DNA from: Klebsormidium nitens
Taxonomy: Eukaryota; Streptophyta; Klebsormidiophyceae; Klebsormidiales; Klebsormidiaceae
Reading direction: 5' to 3'
Length of the DNA stretch: 64,000 bases
Assembly: GCA_000708835.1 (NCBI GenBank)
Contig: DF237104.1
Span: 103,101 to 167,100, forward strand
A model generated the notes under the pieces. It did not search any database. It had not been told where the DNA came from and saw nothing but the letters and a program-made list of their open reading frames with translations. Of this stretch, positions 10,189 through 21,900 are shown in pieces (the first letter of the stretch is position 1; each line of letters opens with the position of its first letter). The translations under genes were made by a program, and so were the position numbers.

Positions 10189-13131
10189 TTAGTTGGCCCT
10201 GATGGAATGTATCCTCCGGAGTGATTTTCCAGCGCTCGTTTTGGGGTCTGCTTCGAGCTCCAAGACGTCGAGACCCCGGACGGCCTTCTTCAGATACTTG
10301 GGATACCTGAGATTGGAGAAAGTCGTCAGCATCGGCCTCAGTTTGGAACTCCAGAAGCCAGGCTTTTGAGGGTTAGAGCTCTGGGTTATCTTAAATTTCG
10401 AGATAACAGCAATCGGTTTGCAGACACCAAGCAGCAGGTGTGGGACTTTGCGCGAGCCAAGTTTCGGAGTACAGAGGAACCAAAGACGGCACTCGTTGCC
10501 TTTGACCTGGTGTTACGTACGATTCTCGGCATCCAGCTTCAAGAGAAATCATTTCCTTTCGGACAAAAGCTAGAGCCCGGACTTTCAGCCGCCCACTCCC
10601 GACTCCAGCACAAACCTTTGGCAAGTTCGCATGCAGTTTTGACTAGCTGATGACCAACTTTGGCTACTTGAAACACGATCGTTCATACGGTCTACAACGG
10701 ACGAACAGAGTTGGATTAGGACAGCAAGAGCGTCCGTTCGGACACAGAATACGCTCGTCCGGACGTCCGGGCACCATACAGCTTACAACGGACAAACAGA
10801 GTTGGATTAGGACAGCAAGAGCGTCCGTTCGGACACAGAACACGCTCACTCGGACGTCCGGGCACTCACCAGAAGTGGTCGAAGAGGAACTTGATGGGCG
10901 CTGGGATGCCCGCGCGAAACTCCTTCTCGACGTAGTCCTTGCCCGCCCACTTGTACATGGAGTGAACGACCCAGGGACCCATCTTGGCGTTCCCGCTCAA
11001 ACCTGCGGCCTTGATAATCTGGTCCACCAGCTGCAACAGCGGTTAAGGAAGGGTTAGAGCGGTCGGGAGAAGATTGGAGGGTTCAGCACAGAATATCTTG
11101 GGCGTTGCCGGTCAAATCTGCGGCCTTGATACTGTGGTCCACCAGCTGCAACAGCAGTTAAAGGAAGGGTTACAGCGGTCGGGGAGAGATTCAGGGTTGT
11201 TGATCATGAGGAAGACTGCTTTAGTAGGGGAAGGTTAGTGGAGGTTTCACGTGGTTGAGGCAGTGATGTATTCAGAGCAGGGAGAACAAGAGGGGCCATT
11301 GTTGCCTATGTTTGTAGGCGTAGATGCAGGAGAGTCTTTCTGGAGATTAAAGTGAGTCCGTTCGTTGAGAAGGCGAGGACTAAAAGCTGCGGTCTTTTTG
11401 CGGAAAAGCCACAGCCGCTGTGCTGTTCAACGCAGGCGGCTTCCCTCATTCCCAATTATATAGTGAGACATCCGAGCGCACCAGTTTTCACCGGCCTCCA
11501 TCAAAATCAATGGAATTGCTGCAGACCCAATTTGGAATATTGACCACTATCGCGAACCCACCTGGTGATGCTCCTCCTTGGTGAACTTCTCCTTGATCAC
11601 CGGCGTGAAGAACCGCTCCTCCTCCGCGATATGCTCCCTCAGTTCCGTAGCCAAGTGGGCGACCTTCTGCCTCAGCTCCTCTGCCACAAGTCGCCTCTCA
11701 CTCAGCGATGGTTCGGGGGCCCCCCGTTTGAGCGGCTTGAAACGCAGCTCCATGGCGCGAATCTCGTCCAGCATTCGGATCAGTTCCTCGTGGTCGGCGG
11801 CCATGCGCTCGGGGATGACGTCACAGCGGGCCTTGACGGCGGGGAAGAAGATGGTCTCCTCGATGTCGTGGTGGTGGTGGACCTGCGGGGTTAGCAATGC
11901 GGGTTAGCAGGTGGTTAACTGGTTGGAGAGGGGGTTGTCACAACACTTGGGTTTGCACACAGCTCTGGTCGTAACATTGAAGCGGAGGGGCTGCAAGAGG
12001 TTGTGGGAAAGCTCAAGTGCTAATGGCCCCAAATCCAGTTAGAAAGGTCACCAATCACCTAAGTACAGTACCAGTCGGCCACCATTCATATGAAGAGAAG
12101 AGATAATTACAAGTGACCATAGAGACGGCGGCAGCAGGTATGCGTTCTGCCCCTCAAAGTATCTCCAAACGAAGCAGAAGCAGATCGAAAGGACAAGCGA
12201 AAGCAGCTCCGAAAGTTCAGATCAAGGAGCTGGTATGCAGCTCACATTGGGGTAGAACCAGTCGTTGTACCACTTGAAGAAGGCCTTGACCTTCCAGGCC
12301 TGGGTTCCGTCAAAGAAGGGCACCTGCAGCAGACGCTCCATGCGCGCCAGGTCGTTGCGGATGGGCTCGTGCGGGGTCTGCAAGCAAACAGAAAAAGGTC
12401 TCATTCAGCTTCCTTGTTGGTAGCGTATGTGCTTTCTGTTTGGATTGCGACGGCCCCCAAAATCGACGGGACCACAACAACTGACGCAATCCGGCTGACC
12501 TTGAGCAAAGGGTGTGCATGCTGCGGTATGAAGGGACTTGAAATGGTTTCCGAAGCACGAGGGTGCTCAAGGAGTGACGCTGAAGCTCCTCAGCTAAGGA
12601 ACCGATCCGCTCATATGCAACCAACATTGTCCTTCAGATTGCTTTCAGGCGTGGGGAATGACCCAATGTCTGCCCACTCAAACCTTTTTGCGGTTTCCGC
12701 TGACAACTGTTCTTTGAAAGCATATGCGGCCAGGCAGATGCACAGGCATCCCGCTTGTTAAAGTCGACCATTCAAGATTGAGTCAAAGCAGCGGACAGAA
12801 TGCTGTCAGACACATGGTGCTAAAGACCAATCCGGTTACAGCAGCTATGTCCAAGTACAGGAAGGATTTGGCTGCTACCCAGGCTGGTTACGCAGACTAA
12901 AGTTTGGTTCATTGTCCAAAACCAGGCCATAACGATGTAAAATCTGTTTACTTCTCGAGTCTGGTCAATGAACATACAACCAGCTTCTAACCAGCCCGCA
13001 ACCGACCATGGCTGATTGCCAAAAAATCATGTGAAACTCACTAGCAGCGATGCGTCTGACCAATGGGTGACAACCGGGATCACAATGGAGGTGGGGCCGA
13101 AAAATGCAGGCACGTCCTTGGGTGGCGCCAT
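10189..13131 (-). CDS. Hemerythrin (HHE) domain protein, paralogue 1
   Basis: Predicted soluble metal-binding protein with a four-helix HHE cation-binding domain. Members of this family bind iron and often O2; the role here is unknown. Exons in transcript order are 13131-13042, 12377-12246, 11882-11562, 11030-10870 and 10306-10189, giving 273 residues. The start is MAPPKDVPAF. Exon 3 begins VHHHHDIEETIFFP and has the DHEELIRMLDE helix and the HIAEEERFFTPVIKEKF helix, which supply the His/Glu ligand pattern H-HxxxE-H-HxxxE. The protein ends SAGKSLRRIHSIRAN. Exon lengths (90, 132, 321, 161, 118) are identical to those of the divergent paralogue at 15013-17650, so the pair arose by inverted duplication or duplication then rearrangement. 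Intron 4 carries a roughly 95-bp tandem repeat, and intron 3 carries an exon echo. Confidence 0.85.
10691..10864. repeat. Tandem duplication in hemerythrin intron 4
   Basis: Two units of about 80 bp (10691-10772 and 10786-10864) share gttggattaggacagcaaga, then gcgtccgttcggacacaga and cggacgtccgggca. The second unit abuts the exon 4 donor. The unit is rich in the short CGTCCG/CGGACG motif that recurs in other introns of the window. Confidence 0.85.
11096..11172 (-). repeat. Echo of hemerythrin-1 exon 4 (acceptor side)
   Basis: Transcript-sense copy of the acceptor and the first roughly 48 bases of exon 4 (real exon starts at 11030, echo at 11145, offset 115 bp). The preceding polypyrimidine stretch is also copied (ccagctgcaacagc-gttaa, ggaagggtta). 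The same exon is echoed in the other paralogue. Confidence 0.85.
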
Positions 13132-15012
13132 TCTTCTGCTGACGAACCCCTAGAACGCTATTAGAACTCCGAGAAGTTGAACACTCCAATGCGGGGATGC
13201 GCGGCAGCTGAATGTAGCTGTTAATGATGTCTGCTTTTTTAGCTGTTGATGCTGCTGGGTGCCGATAATGGGCAGAGCGCAAACTGATACCAAGGATGAG
13301 ACAGTGTTTGTTAAAACCAGAACTGTGAGATGAATGGGTCTTTCATTGGATGCTAGGAACTGGTGAGAAAATCTGGCAGAAGGGGCTACTGTATGTATTG
13401 AGGAAGGAAGAATCTGGTTCACTTAGCGAAGATGGAAGCTTACTTTTATCCAACTTCAGGACATGCGCACATATGATCATCTTTTCAGGCCGGCAGCCCG
13501 AAGAGTCAGGAACGCCTGCCAACCAATGGACTTTGAAGACTTGCTTCCGTGAAATGCCGTTCGCCAGCGGTCGTCATGTGGATCGTGATGATCCCTCGCG
13601 CGGCATTCAAGTTTTGCCAGGTCATGCAACTCAAGTGCGAGTGTCGTCATTGCGGAAAGAGGACAACTGTACGGAAAATAAATTAGGTATGCGACTTTTG
13701 GAAATCATATACAGTTTTGGCAGCTGATCAGAAGAAACATAATTCTCAAGAAAGATAATAGTAAGCCAAGATAATAGTAAGCTCCGACTAACACTAAAAA
13801 CCCTAACCTATAAGGAAACACCCGCTCCGCACCCGTACCCACCCTAACCACCACCCTAACCCTACCCGTCACAGTGCGGTTACCTTACAATTATCTGGGC
13901 TTACTATTATTTTTCTTGAGTTTCATAGAAACAGCTTGATCGGGATTCAGCTGTTTCTTTGTGACCGGAAGAAGCTTTCAACTTCCAAGGGACCGGTCAC
14001 CGATCTCGACACTTTCGTTCAAATTACTTCTGGATTCAATCATTGCACAAAGCACACCCCAGCTGATGACCAGACTTCAGAGTCTCCGACCACACTGCCG
14101 AATACAGTGTCAATAATTACACTAGGATCAGCAGACGAGTCCTAACACTCACAGCCGCCGGGAAAGAAAGTGCTGCTTCCGCGAAGCCTCCCCAAGAGTC
14201 AAGGCCGAAACACCGAAAAAGAAACCATTGCAGACAGCAGCTCAGATGATTCTAGACAGCTGAGCTATAGAAACTGATAGTGTGAAGCCATGTGGGTTGA
14301 ACATCTTGGGCACCCATTGACACTGGATCTTGAACCGTTGACCCATGCACTGGTCCGCTACTTCTAATGATTGCTCGGCCGGCATCCTTCTCTGTACGGC
14401 ACAGCCAGGCCCTCAAGCTCTTCCGACCCGTCTACTTGCTACAGTTGTCAAACTTTTCAGCGCGACAACTTTGCACAGTTCCCAACACAACGTCTAGCAG
14501 TACGCTCGGGAGGAGGTGCTGACTTCCAAGCGGACGAGTCACGATCACGGACTAGCAGAGCATTTACTTTTCAATGTGAGATGATTGCGCATCCTTCTAA
14601 GTTCTAGGCTATTCATGCAGTCGGCTAGCTTTTGCCCCGCTCCTTCCCCGGTCACTGCCCGCTGTCATCTTCATCGTATGAGCTACGGTAGGGGATAGGT
14701 AGCTGTCGCATTGGGTCCACGTACTTCTGGCTCTCTGTCCTCTAGCACATCATAAAAGGCTCCGGCTCTTGTGCCAGTCTGCAAACAAACTGAGCTCCGT
14801 AGGTACGTCTCCTCGAACTCTAACCCAAAGCCCGTAAACGTCCTTCCTCTCCCTTCACTCTCTCCAGAATAAGCTTCAAAAGGCAAGTGTCTTCGCTCGG
14901 CTCTCAGCAACCTCGGCATCCCGGGGGCTTCCCGCATTCAGCCTGAGCAAAGCTAATTCCACTCCCTGAAACCAATCCTCGACCCAGGCTTTCAAAGCAC
15001 CGCTCGAAAAGG
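13132..15012. other. Shared upstream region of two divergent hemerythrin genes
   Basis: About 1.9 kb between the two start codons. Apart from the MITE copy at 13745-13920 I recognise no gene. The two promoters must lie here. Sequence immediately before the two ATGs is not obviously similar, unlike the coding exons. Confidence 0.5.
13745..13920. mobile_element. MITE-like element, copy B, telomere-like core
   Basis: The termini ctcaagaaagataatagtaa (left) and the complement of ttactattatttttcttgag (right) form a nearly perfect 22-bp inverted repeat. The interior matches copy A at 6871-7033 (aacactaaaaaccctaacc, cacccgctccgcacccgtac). The left end carries an extra tandem copy of ataatagtaagc. 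It sits between the divergent hemerythrin genes. Confidence 0.8.
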
Positions 15013-17650
15013 ATGGCGCCCCCCAAGGACGTGCCTGCGTTCGCTGGGCCCACCTCCACGGTGATCCCAGCCGTCAACCATTGGTCAGACGGGTCGTTGC
15101 TGGTAAGTTGGGCGCATCTGTGATGCCAGCTGCTTATAGTAGCTTGTCTGAAAAAGGCAATTTAGGATGCTACGATTGGTTGCATTCTTATCATTGCGCA
15201 CAGGTTCCTGTCGCTGGTATGACCTGCCTTGGGTAGCTCGCAAAGTTTGTTAAGCCTGGACCTGCCCAACTATGTGTTGAGCCTGAATCGCGTATGAGTC
15301 TATACATTTTCGAAACTGTTTGGTCTATTTAACAACAGCTCAAATGATCTTGCAGGTTGCTTAGCAGTCCCCCAAAAAACGAACACTTAAAGAAAGAGAT
15401 GGACTCCGATCAGGGTTCCCTGCTGCCTTTAAAATAGTAAGCAATTCAAAAGACTTGACCAGGAAGCTTACAGAAAGGCGTCTCTTGCAGGCCCCGCACG
15501 AGCCCATTCGCCACGACCTGGCGCGCATGGAGCGTCTGCTGCAGGCGCCCTTCTTTGATGGGACTCAGCCCTGGAAGGTCGCGGCCTTCTTCAAGTGGTA
15601 CAACGACTGGTTCTACTTTAATGTGAGAGCCCCCTTGGAGCTCATTTGTACTATTGAAGAGCTTCATGACTTCGCTTTGGCTCCTCTCATGCAAGCAGAA
15701 CAGGTTGCTTAGACTCTTAATGAGCCTCCGTTCTGGCCTGGTGTTTGAAACGATATTCATCAAACAGCAGCTTCGTCTATGGAGTAAAAGATAAAGGGCA
15801 GCTCAAAAATTGGCTGTCCCTTGATTGAAGTGTGCGGCAGTAGTTCTCAGCATGTCAATGGTGAGTCAATTTTAGAAAGACGTTTTTCAAACTCCAATAT
15901 CATGAAGACTGATCTGGCACGTGCGAGTATTGCTCACTCCCAGCACATACTTATAGTCAGTGACTTGACTCTGGTTAACTTTCTCCGAAACTGATGGAGT
16001 TCCAAGATCATTGCCACCCCAACCTCTTCACAGCCACCTTCTTAAACCGATATAGCTTCACTCGAGAACGTTACTCAAGCTAATCCCAGCCGGTACCCTG
16101 CTGACGTCCCATACTGCTAACCCCACAGGTCCACCACCACCACGACATCGAGGAGACCATCTTCTTCCCCGCCGTCAAGGCCCGTTGTGACGTCATCCCC
16201 GAGCGCATGGCCGCCGACCACGAGGGGCTTCTTCACATGCTGGACGAAATCCGGTCCATGGAAGCGCGTTTCAAGCCGCTCTCTTGCGGCGCCCCGGCAC
16301 CGTCACCCTCTGAGAGGCGACTTGCAGCAGAGGAGCTGCGGCAGAAGGTCGCCCACATGGCCGCGGAACTGCGGGAGCATATCGCGGAGGAGGAGCGGTT
16401 TTTCACACCCGTGATCAGGGAGAAGTTCACCAAGGAGGAGCATCAACAGGTAAGGAGCTTTGGTGGAGCCAAGGAATTGTGCCATTTCGAAGGAATTGAA
16501 TGTGAGGACTGGAATCTGAGAGTGCTGCTTGAACGATCGCCCTTCTGCCCATGTCCCTTGGACCACGTTCTAACCTAATCAGCACCCTCCAAAGTACTGG
16601 AGGGCTTCTCCCGAGCACTTCAAATACTCCTTCAATTCAACCTTTGCCTCAACCCCTTCGCAATTCACTCTGAGCATTGCCTTGTCGCCGCGGCAACTGA
16701 TCATCCTGGGCAAGAACCCCTCAATAACCCTCTCAACCTTCCCCCGACCGCTCCAACCCTCGTTTCTTAACCGCTGTTCCAGCTGGTGGGCCGGATCCTC
16801 CAGGCGGCGGGCCTGGGCGGAAACCTCCAACAATTTGATGTCCTTAACCCTCTCAACCTCCTCTAAAACTAGTTTATTAACCGCTGTTCCAGCTGGTGGC
16901 CCGGATCATTCAGGCGGCGGGCCTGAGCGGAAACGCCAAGTTGTGCCCTTGGATCGTCCACGCCATGTACCGCTGGGCGGGCAAAGACTACGTCGAGAAG
17001 GAGATGCGGGCGACCATGCCCCTGCCCATCAGATTCCTCCTCGACTACTTCTGGTGAGTGCACGAGCGTCCGAATCTACGTGCTTGGCGTCCGAACGCGC
17101 AATGGAACTGTCCGCATCAGCGTGCTTGGCGTCCGACTGTGCGGTTGGACTGTCCGAGGAGCTTTCTGTCCGAATGCACGCGTGTGGAAGCGAGGCCGAA
17201 CGTGCGAGGGACTTGTTAGCCAGGATGATAGATCTCCAACTGCTCTGTGAACTTGCCCGCTGTGTGTTCCAACATTTTTGCCAGCTGGCAAATCGGGGTG
17301 CTGCACTTCTTGCTCATTGAGTCCTGCAACATCAAAGTCGTCTCCTCACGCGAAAAGATACTTCGAAAGTCTGCGTTCACATGCTGCTTTTGCCTGGTTT
17401 GCAGTTCCACCAGCCACTTACACGGTGAAGTCTCCTGTCTTACTCATCAATCTTCCCACCGTATTCTCGAGGGGGGAACACGACGCACATGGGTAGCTCA
17501 AGAGGGACTGATCCGTTGTGCACCTTCTACAGGTATCCCAAGTATTTGAAGCAGGGCGTGGCGGGCCTGGACGTCTTGGAGTTCGAAGCGGACCCGAGCA
17601 CGAGTGCCGGCAAGTCGCTCAAGAGAATCCACTCCCTGAAGGCGAACTAG
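15013..17650 (+). CDS. Hemerythrin (HHE) domain protein, paralogue 2
   Basis: Same architecture as the gene at 10189-13131. Exons are 15013-15102, 15491-15622, 16129-16449, 16893-17053 and 17533-17650, all in phase, for 273 residues. Residues 1-30 read MAPPKDVPAFAGPTSTVIPA and onward. Exon 2 holds the helix around RMERLLQAPFFDGTQPWKV. Exon 3 holds VHHHHDIEETIFFPAVKARC, DHEGLLHMLDE and HIAEEERFFTPVIREKF, the expected metal-ligand helices. No signal peptide or membrane segment is visible, so a cytosolic location is inferred. The protein differs from its partner mainly by conservative changes. Intron 3 carries an echo of exon 4. Confidence 0.85.
16765..16850 (+). repeat. Echo of hemerythrin-2 exon 4 (acceptor side)
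   Basis: ttaaccgctgttccag followed by ctggtgggccggatcctcca repeats the real junction at 16877-16915, with an offset of 110 bp. The copy runs for about 50 exon bases and then diverges. It preserves the acceptor and reading frame for that length. Confidence 0.85.
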
Positions 17651-18992
17651 GTTGAGGGCGCACCGTCTGAGCTACGTGGTGCTGCGAGCTCGTGGGCACG
17701 TGCTAGCATTATATTGTGATTATTTTGATTATTTTGATTACTATGATTATTTTATTATTAGTATCCGGCCAGGATGATAAATCCTGGTGGGCATTCAATG
17801 TTTTCGCGTAGGAGACCGCATGACCCGCATGCGGCGCTTGATTCCAAACCTTGAAATAATGGCAGATTGACGAATTTACGAAGCGTAGGTATATGTTATT
17901 TGATTTGTGGAGTAGGTAGATTAGATGTAAGGGTGCCATGGGCATGGCCGGCGGCCGCGGGTTATCTATAGGGACATAGTAACGGTCAATCGGTCCTTCT
18001 ACGCAAATCTCATAGGCTCTAGCTGATTATAAAAGAGTTCATAAGATACAAGGTGCACAAACTCACATGCGATATTTTATACGCGTTCACTATGCACGTG
18101 GCTTTCGTGTATGCTATTTCAGAGATTACCATGCAAATTGGCCATGCATGCTATAATCATGCACCTCAGCAACGACGATCAGCCGACACCATCTTCCATG
18201 CACAATGGACGCGCATGTACTTGATCCTGGCACATCTATCTTATAGCTTGAGCGAAGCTTATCCGATATGTGACAAGCACGCATAAATGACGGGCAAATA
18301 TACGTACGTGGCATGCAAAAGATGAGGGCCGATCGCAGACATCCCATCTGGCTTATTGCCATGCATAAGTACGTACTTGATCTGACGGCAGGGGCCGCTC
18401 AGCAGCTTTTAGACGCGGATGAATGCATATATACAGCCCGAGCATGCATGTGGATTATGCGACTTGGGTCGGAGGTTGGACGATTCTCAACCCGTGTAAA
18501 GATCGGTGCAGCTTGCAAGCACTGCAGCTAGACGTACAGACCTGCAAGCTTGCAGTCTGTATTCGCATCCTCAGATCGATTCAGGCTGAATGCCGGTTGA
18601 AGAGGAACGCGGCACTGAGCTGGCCGATGTACTGGACAAGCCGTCTTGAATGACTTTACCAACGGAACCCGTAGGAACCTCTGTGCTGTGTTACCAAAAA
18701 GCTCCTCAAAGAGCGACCTCACGATCAGTTCGCTTTTGTTGCCAAACCGGACGGCCCTGACAGGACACAGCAAGTGGCAAGAATTCAAATCCGATCATCA
18801 CCGCAAAGTAATGTAGCTCACGATTTGATAGACTACGTTACAAAACGTACTCAGCACATCGCTGTCCTAGCTTCTCTGCAATGTATCATACCGCTACGCA
18901 GTTGACTCGTCCGCGCAATGCCGCCTAAACGCACTGAGAGCTGACGTCACGGGAGCCGTTCGCCCCCGATTGTCAGCGGGTTTCTCATATAG
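17651..18992. other. Intergenic region between convergent genes
   Basis: A+T-rich stretch with a (gattatttt)n-like run at 17716-17760 and many ATGCAT/CATGCA hexamers between 18050 and 18440. No conserved open frame was found. A perfect palindrome CTGCAAGCTTGCAG sits near 18542. Confidence 0.5.
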
Positions 18993-21900
18993 TTACGTGC
19001 CCTCGACTCGGATGTTCAAAAACAGCTCAATTCGACGTCCGAGTATTTCACCGAGCTCCTCCCGAGCCCCCAGAGTAATCTGCCTGCACGTCAGCAATCA
19101 AACCGGCGGTCAGGCCCGCTGGTTTACGAAGAAACTGACTGAGCTTCTGTTCGCCGTTTAACCTTCGTTCTGGGACCATGTCGTCCTAAAAAGGTCCGGA
19201 CTAAATAAGACGACAAGCCGACTGTTCCGCGAAAAAAGGTGAACGGAAAGGTAAGCGCAGAAAGGGACGGGGCGCAAACGGCTTGGTGTTTCGATCAAAT
19301 CCCTCGCTTGACTTATCGTGGAAACGGCTGGTCGCCATCAAAGGTGTCGCTCTGTGGTATCTCGAACAAAAGGTACGCAAGTCTCGGCGACGAACGATGT
19401 ACGTTCAGAGGACCAAACAAGGGCTCCAATTGACAACCTGAACTGAGGAAAAGAAAAGGGCGGTGCATTGAGGAGAGACCGACACAAGGAGGACAGTCGA
19501 GAGGGTCACAAAAAGAGAAGGAAGATAGCACCAGAACCCAAAAATCAACCGATGCCCCCCGGAAGGTTCATTTCATTGGAGCCCCCCCGCCCGCCAAGAT
19601 CGACTCGATCTTCCTCCTCTTGATCATCAATCTCTCAAGCGGAAACAAACTTTGATTTCAGACAAACAGGGAGGTAAGCGGACCCAAAAAGTCGCTCCTC
19701 GATGCCACCCCCTCTGCCCGCCGCCATTACTCTCCGACTTTATCGCAGAAAGCAAAGACACCTCCACACCGCAAGCACGTCTAGCGATCAGTGACGCAAC
19801 CGGAGACTTGCTGTATTGCAGCCCCCCCCTTTGCCCACCTCCATCGCTTCGATCTTCTTCCGGTCCACGATCCGTCCCCAAAGAAAGGAATTGAACGCTT
19901 ATATTAGCGTACTGACAATTCGCGACCCCTCCTGAGCCCTTCATCGCCCTCATTTTCCTCCTTTGTCACACTTACTCCCCCCCGTTCTTAAACCGTTCTA
20001 CAACCGTCTAGACAAACGGTAAAGCAACCAAAGTGAGCAGCAACCAGAGACTTACTTTATTGTAGCCCCCTTCTTGCCGACCACCATCGCTTTGATCTTC
20101 TTCCGGTCGACGATCAGGTCCTGCCGGATCTCCAGCACGCCGTCACCGGATTCCGCCCAACCCACCGGCTTAACCACCACCTGGTACAAGAAGTGGTTCA
20201 CTTTACTTTCTTAAACAATTGTACGTAAACACCCCATTTTAGCGTGGTTTCCCGTTCCTTCCCGTGTTTACGGTCAGAATGCGTATCTCTGCAATTCCTC
20301 GGGTTATCTGTCCCTGCCGGGAGGGGCTCGATGCTCATCATATGCTGTTTCCGTCAAACTTGCCATCGAACTTCCAAATGGCTCCTGATCTTAGACCTTA
20401 CGAAGCCTAGTCACTGCCATCCTTCGGCTCAAAATTGCGGACCACAACTCAGAACTTGCAAAACTGCAGTGGCAGGTTTGACGCGTACAGCTGAAGCAAC
20501 AGCAGGGGTAGGATTGCCAGCCTGGGATGGTAGGGTTGGTTCGGGTTCAGGTTCGGTACGGGTGCGGAGCAGGTGACTTCATAAGTTAGGTATCGGGCCT
20601 ACACTTATTTTAAGAGTCATTAGAAGTCATATAAACCTGAATTTGCGACGACTTACCTTGTACGGAATCTCTTTGTGCAGCCGGTCCAGCAGGTGCTGCC
20701 GGACGATGTCCATCGCGCGCTGCTCGTCCGAAAGGTCCGTCGGACGGCCCTCGGGCAGCTCCCAGGGCCGCAGCACGGCCTGCAGGCAAGAAAAGATTCT
20801 TATCAATCATTAAGAACAGAGAGCATCATTGCCATATGAATGTACTGATGTCATTGGATCTTTAACAGTCCATTTCGTAATTCTGGATCTGGGAGCTCTA
20901 TCTAAGGAGTACCATTTCGACATCATAACGTGCTTTCTCATTCAAGATTTGATGTTTGAGTTTGCAACCCTCCTCTTTTCCTTCTGCTTTATGTTCAGCA
21001 GGATAACCGAGGGTGTGCTTTCCGTTCGATTATGTAACTCCGCGAAGCGGTTGAAAAAAGTCGCGTGACCCTTCCGCTCGTCTCTGGACGCAAAGAGACC
21101 GCACTGTCTCTAACAGCAGCGATTCTGAGGCACAGCAAGTTGCAAAACGAGCAACTTTACTGGAAACCCTTTGCGTCCCTCAAAAGCTGGCACGTACGGA
21201 TACCTCTCAAGGAAACGAGAAGCCATCCCTACGTCCGAGTAAAGTCAGGAATGCTCCTTGAAGCGACTGTCGTATGCTTCCAGACAAGCAACTCACGTTC
21301 TTTCGGAGGTAGCGGTACAGCTGCTTGAGCCCCAGCCCGCGCTTCCCTGACGTCACGAAGCACCTGCACAAAGAGTGGTACACGTCAGCAAACCTCCCCC
21401 AATCTTTCCTTTTCTTCGGGTGAATTCGCCGATCCGATCCGATCCGATCGCCGGCCGAGCTTACGTATGATCGAACAGCAACTCTCACAAACGGCTTACT
21501 ATAAACTCGCCTTAACCCACTCTCACCGTCCTTCGACTGCTACCAAAAGTCAATTCACCTCACTGCATCATAGCCCTACCTCGTCCCAACCCTCCCCTTA
21601 ACTTCGTTCGTGACCAATTTGCTTTTAGCCTGTTAAACAAGTGCAGCGTCATCAAAGCTCGCGCAGCTCCTCCACTTCGGACAGTCCGCACCGGACGACG
21701 TTTCGTCTTAAGCCTCAGCCTGAATTCGCCTCACAACCTTCCCCTAATCGCGGCCATAACCGCCCTGCTTACCTGTCAAAGGCGTGCAGCGCCGTCAAAA
21801 GCTCGCGCAGCTTCCAGTCTCCGACGGTCCGCACATCCCGTGTCGTCCACCTAACCGGTTTGCAAACCTCACCCAAACTTTGTTTTTAAACCTCAACGTC

